A stretch of DNA of 7,488 nucleotides, taken from Desulfobacca acetoxidans (GTDB lineage: Bacteria > Desulfobacterota > Desulfobaccia > Desulfobaccales > 0-14-0-80-60-11). The translations under genes were made by a program, and so were the position numbers. The stretch is taken from NCBI GenBank assembly GCA_022736495.1, contig DZCR01000155.1, positions 1 to 7,488 of the forward strand, read 5' to 3'. A model generated the notes under the pieces. The model worked only from the letters and a program-made list of their open reading frames with translations, was not told where the DNA came from and ran no database searches. Positions 1 through 5,467 of the stretch are shown one piece after another (position 1 is the stretch's first letter; each line of letters starts with the position of its first letter).

Positions 1-1
1 G

Positions 2-346
2 GAGCTGGAAGAGATTGTGACCTTGCAAAGCAGGCCCCATAAGGGGATTGAGGTCATTTTCCGGACAGAGACCATTGATGCCGGATATGAGATTCCTGAA
101 AAGGGCCCGGCCTTGGACTGCCTCCGGGTCGCTCTTTTGGACCACGGTCTGCCCTGGAAAACCGATGCCTTTCGAAGCCATTCCGATGCCAACCAGATGT
201 TTGCTTCGGGCGCAAGGCCCATCCTGCTTGGGCCGGGACATCTTGAAAAGGCCCATACCCAGGATGAATCCGTGTCCTTCCGGGAGGTTCACACCGCGGC
301 GGAGATCTATCTGGATTTCATCCACCGGCTGTTTGCAGCCCCCTGA
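2..346 (+). CDS. M20-family metallopeptidase/deacylase, C-terminal fragment
   Basis: The open frame enters from the left edge and gives 114 residues before a TGA stop, so the start and the N-terminal zinc-binding half lie outside the window. The visible part fits the C-terminal catalytic lobe of M20/ArgE-DapE-PepT hydrolases. It has the SHSDANQMFASG segment, then LGPG, then KAHTQDESV. In this family the histidine of the AHT-x-DE motif is a metal ligand of the dinuclear zinc site. The closing helix (EIYLDFIHRLF) is also typical. Family members remove acyl groups or amino acids from small peptides and amino acids in the cytoplasm. Substrate class (acetylornithine, succinyl-diaminopimelate, tripeptide) cannot be decided from this fragment, although the SDAN segment is also shared with PepT-like members. 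No terminator is visible before the next gene, 66 bases downstream. Confidence 0.85.
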   Translation, partial: ELEEIVTLQSRPHKGIEVIFRTETIDAGYEIPEKGPALDCLRVALLDHGLPWKTDAFRSHSDANQMFASGARPILLGPGHLEKAHTQDESVSFREVHTAAEIYLDFIHRLFAAP

Positions 347-383
347 TACCGGTAATCCCGCCAGGGGAAAAGAATTTGGAGAT

Positions 384-402
384 TGTGTTAACGATAAACA
401 CA
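384..402. promoter_or_regulatory. Palindrome upstream of flavoprotein gene, candidate operator
   Basis: A perfect 6-base inverted repeat, TGTGTT and AACACA separated by 7 bases, ends at the first base of the ribosome binding site of the flavin reductase-like gene. The size and TTGTG/CACA arms resemble sites of redox-responsive regulators such as Rex or CRP/FNR-type proteins, but it matches no consensus exactly. A repressor bound here could block transcription or translation of the downstream pair. The regulator assignment is inference. Confidence 0.3.
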
Positions 403-408
403 GGAGGA
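402..408 (+). promoter_or_regulatory. Strong ribosome binding site of flavin reductase-like gene
   Basis: AGGAGGA lies 4 bases upstream of the ATG at 413, a near-perfect Shine-Dalgarno sequence that fixes the start. It is clearly stronger than the weak context before the overlapping downstream gene. Confidence 0.8.
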
Positions 409-412
409 GACC

Positions 413-988
413 ATGAAACAACAGATCGGCAAGACCAATGCGCTTTACCCGTCTTTGACCACGATCCTGGGCACCACGGTCAAGGGCCGGCCCAATTTTA
501 TCACCATTGCCCATGTGGGCATCATGAACCACGGCGACCCCCAGTACCTGTCCTTCGGGGTGTCCAAAACCCATTTTTCCAACCAGGGAATCCTTGAAAA
601 CAAGGTCTTCAGCGTTAATATCCCCTCCCGGGACCTGGTGACGGAAACCGATTATTTCGGGATCATGACCGGGAAGAATACCGACAAATCCTCGGTTCTG
701 GAAACAGCCGTTATGGACGGATACGAAGCCGCTCCCATCTTGAAGGGCTGTCCCGTCAATATGATCTGCAAACTGGCCCGGGTCATTGATTTTGAAACCC
801 ATGATGTTTTCATCGGGGAGATTGCGGCCACCTGGGCCGATGAGGCGGTTCTGGCCGACGGCAAGATCGATATCGCCAAGGTGGACCCCCTGTTATTTGA
901 TATGAGTTCCCTTAAATACTGGGCCCTGGGCCAACCCGTGGCCGGGGCCTGGAATGCGGGAAAGGCCCTGAAAAAAAAGAATGGATGA
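413..988 (+). CDS. Flavin reductase-like (flavoredoxin/DIM6-NTAB type) flavoprotein
   Basis: This 191-residue soluble protein has the length and layout of the flavin reductase-like FMN-binding split-barrel family, which includes flavoredoxin of sulfate reducers. Visible family blocks are NFITIAHVGIMNHGDP (residues 28-43), then FGVSKTHFSNQGILENKVFSVNIP within about 48-71, then TDYFGIMTGKNTDKS (79-93). In this family these segments line the FMN phosphate and isoalloxazine pocket. A later HDVFIGEI block (130-137) is the usual strand near the dimer interface. There is no signal peptide, so it should act in the cytoplasm. Relatives bind FMN and pass electrons between reduced nicotinamide or iron-sulfur partners and acceptors. 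The partner here is unknown. A strong Shine-Dalgarno fixes the start. The lysine-rich tail KKKNG is encoded by an 8-A tract, and the stop overlaps the following membrane-protein gene by 8 bases, which suggests coupled expression. Confidence 0.85.
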   Translation: MKQQIGKTNALYPSLTTILGTTVKGRPNFITIAHVGIMNHGDPQYLSFGVSKTHFSNQGILENKVFSVNIPSRDLVTETDYFGIMTGKNTDKSSVLETAVMDGYEAAPILKGCPVNMICKLARVIDFETHDVFIGEIAATWADEAVLADGKIDIAKVDPLLFDMSSLKYWALGQPVAGAWNAGKALKKKNG

Positions 989-1385
989 GGCCGTGAATTC
1001 AGACAGGGATCAGGGGCCGGGGATGGGCCGGAAGGTTGACCGGCCTTATTGGGTTTTGATGCTTTCCATCCTCACCCGGGCGGCCCACCAGATCGGTGCC
1101 GGGGTATTCCTGGCCTCCTTTCTTTTCAACGAGTCCCTGGCCCTGCCGCCCTTTTACCTGGTCCTTGTCCTGGTCACCGGGGGGATGCTGCTGGTCACGG
1201 AAGGGATGCGGCACCGGCAGTTTTTCAGGGAACTCATCGGCCTCAGCACCATGGTGAAGCTGGTCCTTCTGGGCATGGCCGTTCACGGCCGGGCCGGGGG
1301 AGCAGTCCTGGTGGTCTTATCCTTTATCCTTGCCTCGGTCTGCTCCCACCTGCCCAAACATATTCGGCACCGGCTGATGTTTTAG
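981..1385 (+). CDS. Uncharacterised four-helix membrane protein
   Basis: I do not recognise this 134-residue protein. It has a charged N-terminus and about four hydrophobic helices near residues 24-46, 55-73, 87-102 and 107-124, then a short basic tail (SHLPKHIRHRLMF). Helix 1 carries Arg33 and His36 inside the hydrophobic stretch, and further histidines sit at or near helix ends (His102, His123, His127, His130). The gene reads on from the flavoprotein gene with an ATGGATGA overlap, so co-translation is likely. The ATG at 981 has only an A-rich leader and no good Shine-Dalgarno. An in-frame ATG at 1023, preceded by AGGGG at suitable distance, is an alternative start that would still keep all helices. 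A role with the flavoprotein, for example as a membrane redox or anchoring partner, is inference. Confidence 0.65.
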   Translation: MDEAVNSDRDQGPGMGRKVDRPYWVLMLSILTRAAHQIGAGVFLASFLFNESLALPPFYLVLVLVTGGMLLVTEGMRHRQFFRELIGLSTMVKLVLLGMAVHGRAGGAVLVVLSFILASVCSHLPKHIRHRLMF

Positions 1386-1490
1386 CGGTTGCGGGAGGCT
1401 GCTTTCAATGGCATGTATTTCGGTGAAAGCAAATGGCAGAGATGGTAGCCTATGTCATGGTATTAGAAAAATGTTAGAACCAAGACGGAT

Positions 1491-1530
1491 TAAAATATTT
1501 CTTGATTTTGTCCGACGGCGATGCCATATT
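1491..1530 (+). promoter_or_regulatory. Candidate promoter signals upstream of Cache gene
   Basis: Two overlapping readings are possible. A sigma70-like pair is TTGATT (1502-1507) and CATATT (1525-1530) with 17-base spacing, each matching 4 of 6 consensus positions. A FliA (sigma28)-like pair is TAAAATAT (1491-1498) and TCCGACGG (1511-1518). It keeps the TAAA and CCGA cores but has one extra spacer base compared with the E. coli consensus. FliA control would suit chemotaxis genes. Both matches are weak and unproven. Confidence 0.25.
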
Positions 1531-1579
1531 TAGGCAAGGGCTGACGAGTCTACGCCTGAACCAATATCAAAATTTAACG

Positions 1580-1586
1580 AAAGGGG
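1580..1586 (+). promoter_or_regulatory. Ribosome binding site that sets the Cache protein start
   Basis: The purine-rich AAAGGGG ends 5 bases before the ATG at 1592. It supports that start over an upstream in-frame TTG at 1502, because the ATG also puts a signal peptide exactly at the N-terminus. Confidence 0.65.
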
Positions 1587-1591
1587 AAACA

Positions 1592-2062
1592 ATGAAAAAT
1601 TTTTTTATTCATGCCTGTCTTATTTCGCTTTTTATGCTTTGTGCCTATGGAATTGCCGCAGCCGGTGAAGGGGCCACCCAGGACGAATGCATGGCAAAAT
1701 CCAAGGAAGCCGCCGAATTGATCAAATCCAAGGGGTTGGAGGCTGCCCTGGCTGCCATCAACGACCCGAAGGGCCCCTTTGTCTGGAAGGACTCCTATGT
1801 GTTTAGTATTGATATGGAAAAAAAGACGGTCATCGCACATCCCGTCACGCCTACCCTGGTGGGAAAAAATCTGATGGGAATGAAAGATGTGAACGGCAAA
1901 ATGTTTTTTGCTGAATTCCAGAATGTCGCTGCCGGCGCCGGTTCCGGATGGGTGGACTATATGTGGCCGAAACCCGGTGAAAAGGACCCCTCTCCCAAAT
2001 CCACCTATGTTTACAGGGTGCCGGGCCAGAATGTTTTTGTAGCGGCCGGATATCATAAATAA
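1592..2062 (+). CDS. Secreted single-Cache-domain (sCache_2-like) sensor protein
   Basis: This 156-residue protein starts with a Sec signal peptide. A Lys follows the Met, a hydrophobic core runs over about residues 4-20, and a likely AAA-G cleavage site lies near residue 24. No lipobox is seen around Cys17. The mature protein of about 130 residues is essentially one Cache domain. It has a long N-terminal helix with ECMAKSKEAAELIKSKG, then FVWKDSYVFSID (63-74), IAHPVTPTLVGKNL (81-94), the DVNGK turn (99-103), and the WVDYMWPKPGE (120-130) and KSTYVYRVPG (136-145) strands. The aromatic and Lys/Arg positions in these blocks normally form the small-ligand pocket. Usually such a domain is the extracytoplasmic part of a chemoreceptor or kinase. 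Here it stands alone with no membrane anchor or output domain, and a chemoreceptor gene follows 103 bases downstream. It is therefore probably a periplasmic ligand-binding protein, perhaps for small carboxylates. The ligand is not determinable. Confidence 0.85.
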   Translation: MKNFFIHACLISLFMLCAYGIAAAGEGATQDECMAKSKEAAELIKSKGLEAALAAINDPKGPFVWKDSYVFSIDMEKKTVIAHPVTPTLVGKNLMGMKDVNGKMFFAEFQNVAAGAGSGWVDYMWPKPGEKDPSPKSTYVYRVPGQNVFVAAGYHK

Positions 2063-2072
2063 GTCTGCCATT

Positions 2073-2137
2073 GGATTCAAGTGAATAAAACTTGCCGGTT
2101 CCGAAAGGATTCAGATCTTTCGGGGCCGGTGAATCCT
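2073..2137 (+). other. Competing hairpins between Cache and MCP genes
   Basis: The strongest element is a 13-base-pair stem, 2095-2107 with 2117-2129, with two G-U wobbles and a 9-base loop. GGATTCA occurs twice (2073-2079 and 2107-2113), and TGAATCC (2130-2136) is complementary to both. Pairing with the first copy encloses the 13-bp stem. Pairing with the second, extended to AGGATTCA/TGAATCCT over 8 bp, breaks it. No T-run follows, so simple intrinsic termination is unlikely. Attenuation, RNA processing or transcript stabilisation is possible. Confidence 0.4.
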
Positions 2138-2151
2138 CTTATATCATAATT

Positions 2152-2168
2152 AAAGGAGATGAACATTG
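2152..2168 (+). promoter_or_regulatory. Ribosome binding site and TTG start of MCP
   Basis: AAAGGAGA followed 7 bases later by TTG at 2166 gives the only well-placed start in the receptor frame. The nearby ATG at 2159 is out of frame. A TTG start is consistent with modest translation. Confidence 0.65.
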
Positions 2169-4178
2169 GGTCTGCCGAAATTCAAAATAGCCTTAACTAT
2201 TAGAGCCAAACTGATTGTTTTTACGGCTGTCGGGATACTGGGGGTGCTGTCCATTATCCTGATCGACAAGTATTTTGACAGCTCGAAAAGGGAAGCGATC
2301 GCCCTCGGACGCATCAGCCAGGATGTTGCCGGTTCGATTTTGAGCCTCATGGCCATTGAGGAGCAGTTGATCGGTTCTTCGGATAAAAATCTGAATGCCT
2401 ATACCGCGGAGCGGGAGACCCTGAAAAAAGCCATGGCCCTCCTGAAGGAAAAGGCAAATCAGGAGGATATCAAAAAGGCTGCGGAGGCCATATTCACCCT
2501 GGAGGACCGGCACGCCTCGATTTTCAAGGACATCCAGGCGGCACTGATTGCCATCGACCAGACCAAAACAGAGTATAACGCCACCAATGAAAAGATTTCA
2601 GGACTTTTTAAAACGGTGGTGGAGGCCATTGATAAAAAGGATACGGAACTGTCCATGCAGGGAGATCAGCTTACTCCCGATATTATTTCCCTGAGGAAAG
2701 AAACCGTTGATTTCATGTCCTTTGGCAATGAACGGCTGATCAACCTTTTAGGCAATCTGTTTATTCTCAATGATCTTGAGAAATATCTCCAGAAAAAAGC
2801 CGACCTCGCAAAAACCATGGACCCGACCCTCAACAATCTGGTCACCATCTATGGGTCCGTCGGTTCCAAGGAGTACAGCCGAGCGCTGGAAACAGCGAAG
2901 GCCCTGCTGGTCGCCACCCGGGACCAGGAAACCAGCCTCCTCTCGGCATGGGAAAAAACCAGGACCCTGATGCCTGAACTGAAAACCACCGGCAGTGAGG
3001 TGAAAAAAACCGCCGTCAGTATAGCCGGGATGGCGGACGGGGAGCTTCAAAAAGACATAAAAACGGCCACCCACGACAATTTTTTAATTACTCTGCTGGT
3101 GATCGCTGCCCTGCTGGCATTGAGTGTGATTATCACCCGGGGGATCATCAAACCCATCGGGCATACTGTGCAGATGCTCAAGGACATCAGCCGGGGTGAA
3201 GGGGATCTGACAAAACGGCTGGACAGCAGCAGTCAGGATGAAATCGGTGAAATGGCCCGGTATTTCAACCAGTTTATTGAAAAATTACAGGGCATTATCG
3301 GCGATATCACGGCCAATGCCGATACGGTTGCCTCAGCATCAACGGAACTGGCGTCCGTATCAGACCAGATGGCATTAAATTCGAAAAACACATCTGAAAA
3401 ATCCAATGTCGTGGCCGCTTCCGCAAAAGAGATGAGCGTCAATATGGGCGTTGTGTCCCATGCCATGGAAGAGACCTCGGGCAACCTCCAGATGATTGTC
3501 TCGGCTGCCGAGGAAATGTCGTCGACCATCCAGGAGATTGCCAACAATACCGCCAAGGGGAATAGCGTCACCCAGAAAGGGGTGATTACCGCGGAAGATG
3601 TATCCCGGAAGGTGAATGACCTGGACAAGGCTGCCGGTGATATCAGCAAGGTGACTGAAACCATTGCGAACATCAGCGAACAGACCAATCTCCTGGCGTT
3701 GAATGCGACCATCGAGGCTGCCCGGGCAGGTGAGGCCGGGAAAGGGTTTGCCGTTGTTGCAGGAGAGATCAAGGCCCTTGCCCTGCAGACCTCCCAGGCA
3801 ACCAATGAAATCAATGCCAAGATATCCGATGTTCAGACTACCACGGCGCATTCCGTCGCAGCGATCAAGGAAATTGTCGGTGTTATCAATGAAATCAACG
3901 AGATCATGACCACCGTTGCCGGCGCCATTGAGGAACAATCCGTCACCACCCGGGAAATTTCTAAGAATGTCAGTCAGGCCGCTTCCGGGGTGAATGAAGC
4001 CAATAACAGCATTAACCAGATATCTGTTTCAACCGCCGAGGTCACCGGAAATATTTCCCAGGTCAGCCAGGATGCGGAACAGATGAGCGCCGGGAGCAGT
4101 CAGGTCAATGAAAGCGCCAAAGACATGTCTAAGCTGGCGGAAGATTTGAAGCGGATGCTGGGTCAGTTCAAAATTTAA
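2166..4178 (+). CDS. Methyl-accepting chemotaxis protein with long helical periplasmic domain
   Basis: This 670-residue transmembrane chemoreceptor has a short cytoplasmic N-terminus and TM1 at about 15-35. A periplasmic region of about 270 residues (36-305) follows, then TM2 at about 306-324, a HAMP linker (about 326-378, with the IIKPIGHTVQMLKDIS and GEGDLTKRL blocks), and a long cytoplasmic coiled coil. The signalling tip is canonical: EQTNLLALN (505-513), then IEAARAGEAGKGFAVVA (516-532). This is the region that contacts CheA and CheW. Glu/Gln pairs flanked by small residues, such as AAEEMSS (447-453) and AIEEQSVTT (587-595), are plausible CheR/CheB adaptation sites. The C-terminus (LGQFKI) lacks a CheR-tethering pentapeptide. 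The periplasmic region is helix-forming, and its size and an E-rich motif near IEEQLIGSSD suggest a helical bimodular (HBM) or 4HB-like domain rather than Cache. Codon use is ordinary for the window, and no frameshift is seen. It probably shares a transcript with the upstream Cache protein. Confidence 0.95.
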   Translation: MGLPKFKIALTIRAKLIVFTAVGILGVLSIILIDKYFDSSKREAIALGRISQDVAGSILSLMAIEEQLIGSSDKNLNAYTAERETLKKAMALLKEKANQEDIKKAAEAIFTLEDRHASIFKDIQAALIAIDQTKTEYNATNEKISGLFKTVVEAIDKKDTELSMQGDQLTPDIISLRKETVDFMSFGNERLINLLGNLFILNDLEKYLQKKADLAKTMDPTLNNLVTIYGSVGSKEYSRALETAKALLVATRDQETSLLSAWEKTRTLMPELKTTGSEVKKTAVSIAGMADGELQKDIKTATHDNFLITLLVIAALLALSVIITRGIIKPIGHTVQMLKDISRGEGDLTKRLDSSSQDEIGEMARYFNQFIEKLQGIIGDITANADTVASASTELASVSDQMALNSKNTSEKSNVVAASAKEMSVNMGVVSHAMEETSGNLQMIVSAAEEMSSTIQEIANNTAKGNSVTQKGVITAEDVSRKVNDLDKAAGDISKVTETIANISEQTNLLALNATIEAARAGEAGKGFAVVAGEIKALALQTSQATNEINAKISDVQTTTAHSVAAIKEIVGVINEINEIMTTVAGAIEEQSVTTREISKNVSQAASGVNEANNSINQISVSTAEVTGNISQVSQDAEQMSAGSSQVNESAKDMSKLAEDLKRMLGQFKI

Positions 4179-4191
4179 ATACGGCTCTCCT

Positions 4192-4222
4192 CGCCCCCTT
4201 CAGGGAAATCTCCATGGGGGCG
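4192..4222. terminator. GC-rich hairpin between convergent genes, possible terminator
   Basis: CGCCCCC (4192-4198) pairs perfectly with GGGGGCG (4216-4222) across a 17-base loop that can itself form a 3-bp mini-stem. It lies just after the MCP stop and in the tail of the minus-strand operon, where a bidirectional terminator is expected. Neither strand has a T-run after the stem, so termination is not certain. Confidence 0.35.
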
Positions 4223-4230
4223 CGTCGGTC

Positions 4231-4260
4231 TGATCCGGCCTCTTGTTCCTTTTCGGATCA
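4231..4260. repeat. Inverted repeat overlapping the stop of the last ABC gene
   Basis: TGATCCG (4231-4237) and CGGATCA (4254-4260) are a perfect 7-base inverted repeat with a 16-base spacer. The right arm contains the stop codon of the minus-strand permease. It could add to the 3' end structure of that transcript, but has no T-run. Confidence 0.3.
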
Positions 4261-5457
4261 TTCGCTGCGCAGGGCCTCCACCGGGTCCAGGCGGGAGGCT
4301 TGCCAGGCCGGTACCACGCCGGATACAAGACCGATGAAAACCGCCAGGGCTTCAGCCAGGAAAACATAGAGCACCGGGGTGTGGGTGGGCAGGGAAGGGA
4401 GGGCAAGGCTTAGGATAAAGGCGCCCCCCATGCCGAGAATCAGGCCGGCCAGCCCGCCCATGGCGGACAGGGCCGTGGCTTCCCCCATAAAAAGCAGAAG
4501 GACCTGGCCCCGGCCTGCGCCGATGGCCCTCAGCAGGCCGATTTCAGCAGTTCTCTCTCGGACGGCAATGGTCATGATGGTCAGGATGCCGATGCCGCCC
4601 ACAAACAGGGAAATTCCGCCCAGGGCCCCCACGGCCAGGGTCAGGACATTCAACATCGATCCCAAAACATCCAGCATGTCTTCCTGGGTAGTCAGGGTGA
4701 AATCCACGATGCCGTGGCGGCCCTCCAGAATGGCCCTGGCTTTGCGGCTGACCTGATCCGCCGGGATGCCTTTCTGGTAGAGAAGATCGATTTCCATGAG
4801 GCTTTCCCGGTTGAACATGGCCAGGGCCCTGGCCACGGGGATATACACGGCGTCATCCAGGTCGAAGCCCAGCATCTGGCCCTTGGATTCCATGAGCCCC
4901 ATGACCCGGTACCGCTCCCCGCCGATGCGAACCGGTTTTCCCAGGGGATTTTCGGATTTGAAGAGTTCGTCTCTCACCCGGCTGCCGAGAACGACAAAGG
5001 CTCTGGCCGAACGGGGGTCTTCATCCGGAAGAAACCGTCCGCCGGCAACCCGCATCTGCCAGACTTCGGGTACCCGGTGATTCACCCCAAAAATATAGGT
5101 CCGCCGGGATTTCTCCTTGTATTCAACTTCGCCGTTGCCCTGGACCAGGGGGACCACGCCCAGGACTTCGGGGATTTCCTCCAGGGCCAGGGCATCATCC
5201 AGGGTCAGGGGCCGGACATTGCTGATCATGGCGCCGGGTGTGCCGTGGGTGGTGGTCACGCCCGGATTGATGCCGATGATATTGGTGCCGAACTGGGTAA
5301 ATTCCGACAGAACAAACTGGTGAATGCCTTCGCCGATGGAGGTCAGAAGCACGACGGAAGCAATGCCCACGGCAATGCCCAGGGCTGTGAGAAAGCTCCT
5401 CATCCGCTGGCTGAAAACCCCGCTTTGGGAAAGTCTGACGGCATCTGAAAATCTCAT
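4258..5457 (-). CDS. ABC transporter permease, MacB/FtsX type (second permease)
   Basis: This 399-residue inner-membrane permease has type VII (MacB/LolCE) topology. TM1 is at about 21-42, followed by a large periplasmic core of about 43-267 (MacB_PCD-like, with TSIGEG right after TM1 and the PLTLDDALAL segment). Three helices then follow at about 268-297, 318-351 and 362-385. The cytoplasmic loop RERTAEIGLLRAIGA (300-314) is the characteristic FtsX motif where the permease meets the ATPase. The C-terminal PAWQASRLDPVEALRSE is the usual family ending. The start is the ATG at 5457, 10 bases after the stop of the preceding permease with GAGGA before it. The frame is open further upstream to 5646, but that stretch is a low-complexity Ser/Pro/Arg shadow of the neighbour and is not family-like. 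It is similar in length and layout to the preceding permease, so the two probably form a heterodimer. The substrate is unknown. Confidence 0.9.
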   Translation of the reverse strand: MRFSDAVRLSQSGVFSQRMRSFLTALGIAVGIASVVLLTSIGEGIHQFVLSEFTQFGTNIIGINPGVTTTHGTPGAMISNVRPLTLDDALALEEIPEVLGVVPLVQGNGEVEYKEKSRRTYIFGVNHRVPEVWQMRVAGGRFLPDEDPRSARAFVVLGSRVRDELFKSENPLGKPVRIGGERYRVMGLMESKGQMLGFDLDDAVYIPVARALAMFNRESLMEIDLLYQKGIPADQVSRKARAILEGRHGIVDFTLTTQEDMLDVLGSMLNVLTLAVGALGGISLFVGGIGILTIMTIAVRERTAEIGLLRAIGAGRGQVLLLFMGEATALSAMGGLAGLILGMGGAFILSLALPSLPTHTPVLYVFLAEALAVFIGLVSGVVPAWQASRLDPVEALRSE

Positions 5458-5467
5458 GGCTGGGTCC

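Larger units (their letters stand above)
1386..1591 (+). other. Intergenic leader region with inverted repeats, upstream of Cache gene
   Basis: No convincing gene lies in these 206 bases, which are more AT-rich than the flanks. A perfect 8-base inverted repeat, TGCTTTCA at 1400-1407 and TGAAAGCA at 1424-1431, sits just after the preceding stop. It has no T-run, so it is at best a weak terminator. Further on, GGCG at 1517-1520 can pair with CGCC at 1553-1556 around an inner TGCC/GGCA hairpin (1522-1525 with 1533-1536), forming a small possible structured leader. I could not match it to a known riboswitch class. Confidence 0.4.

Noticed and set aside
973..988. A_AAA_AAG heptamer at the flavoprotein end as a -1 frameshift site
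   Set aside because: The -1 frame stops after about five codons (GAA TGG ATG AGG CCG TGA) and does not enter the membrane-protein frame.
1408..1424. TGGCATG as the -24 part of a sigma54 promoter
   Set aside because: The -12 position lacks the required GC at correct spacing.
1541..1548. CUGACGAG, resembling a hammerhead ribozyme core
   Set aside because: No stem II closes onto a following GAAA, and no cleavage-site stem was found, so the match is probably chance.
1517..1557. Resemblance of GGCGATG and GGGCTGACG segments to a fluoride riboswitch
   Set aside because: The pairing order needed for the fluoride fold, including its pseudoknot, is not present, and the downstream gene is not a fluoride exporter.
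1502..1591. N-terminal extension of the Cache protein from a TTG
   Set aside because: It would bury the signal peptide 30 residues inside. The ATG at 1592 has a ribosome binding site and correct signal-peptide placement.
3233..3938. Minus-strand open frames of 187 and 195 codons opposite the MCP signalling domain
   Set aside because: The MCP coding is unambiguous here, and the reverse frames are by-products of its repetitive helical codons.
4379..5448. Plus-strand open frames of 125 and 244 codons opposite the second permease
   Set aside because: Same reason: antisense to a complete, motif-bearing permease, with no plausible protein features.
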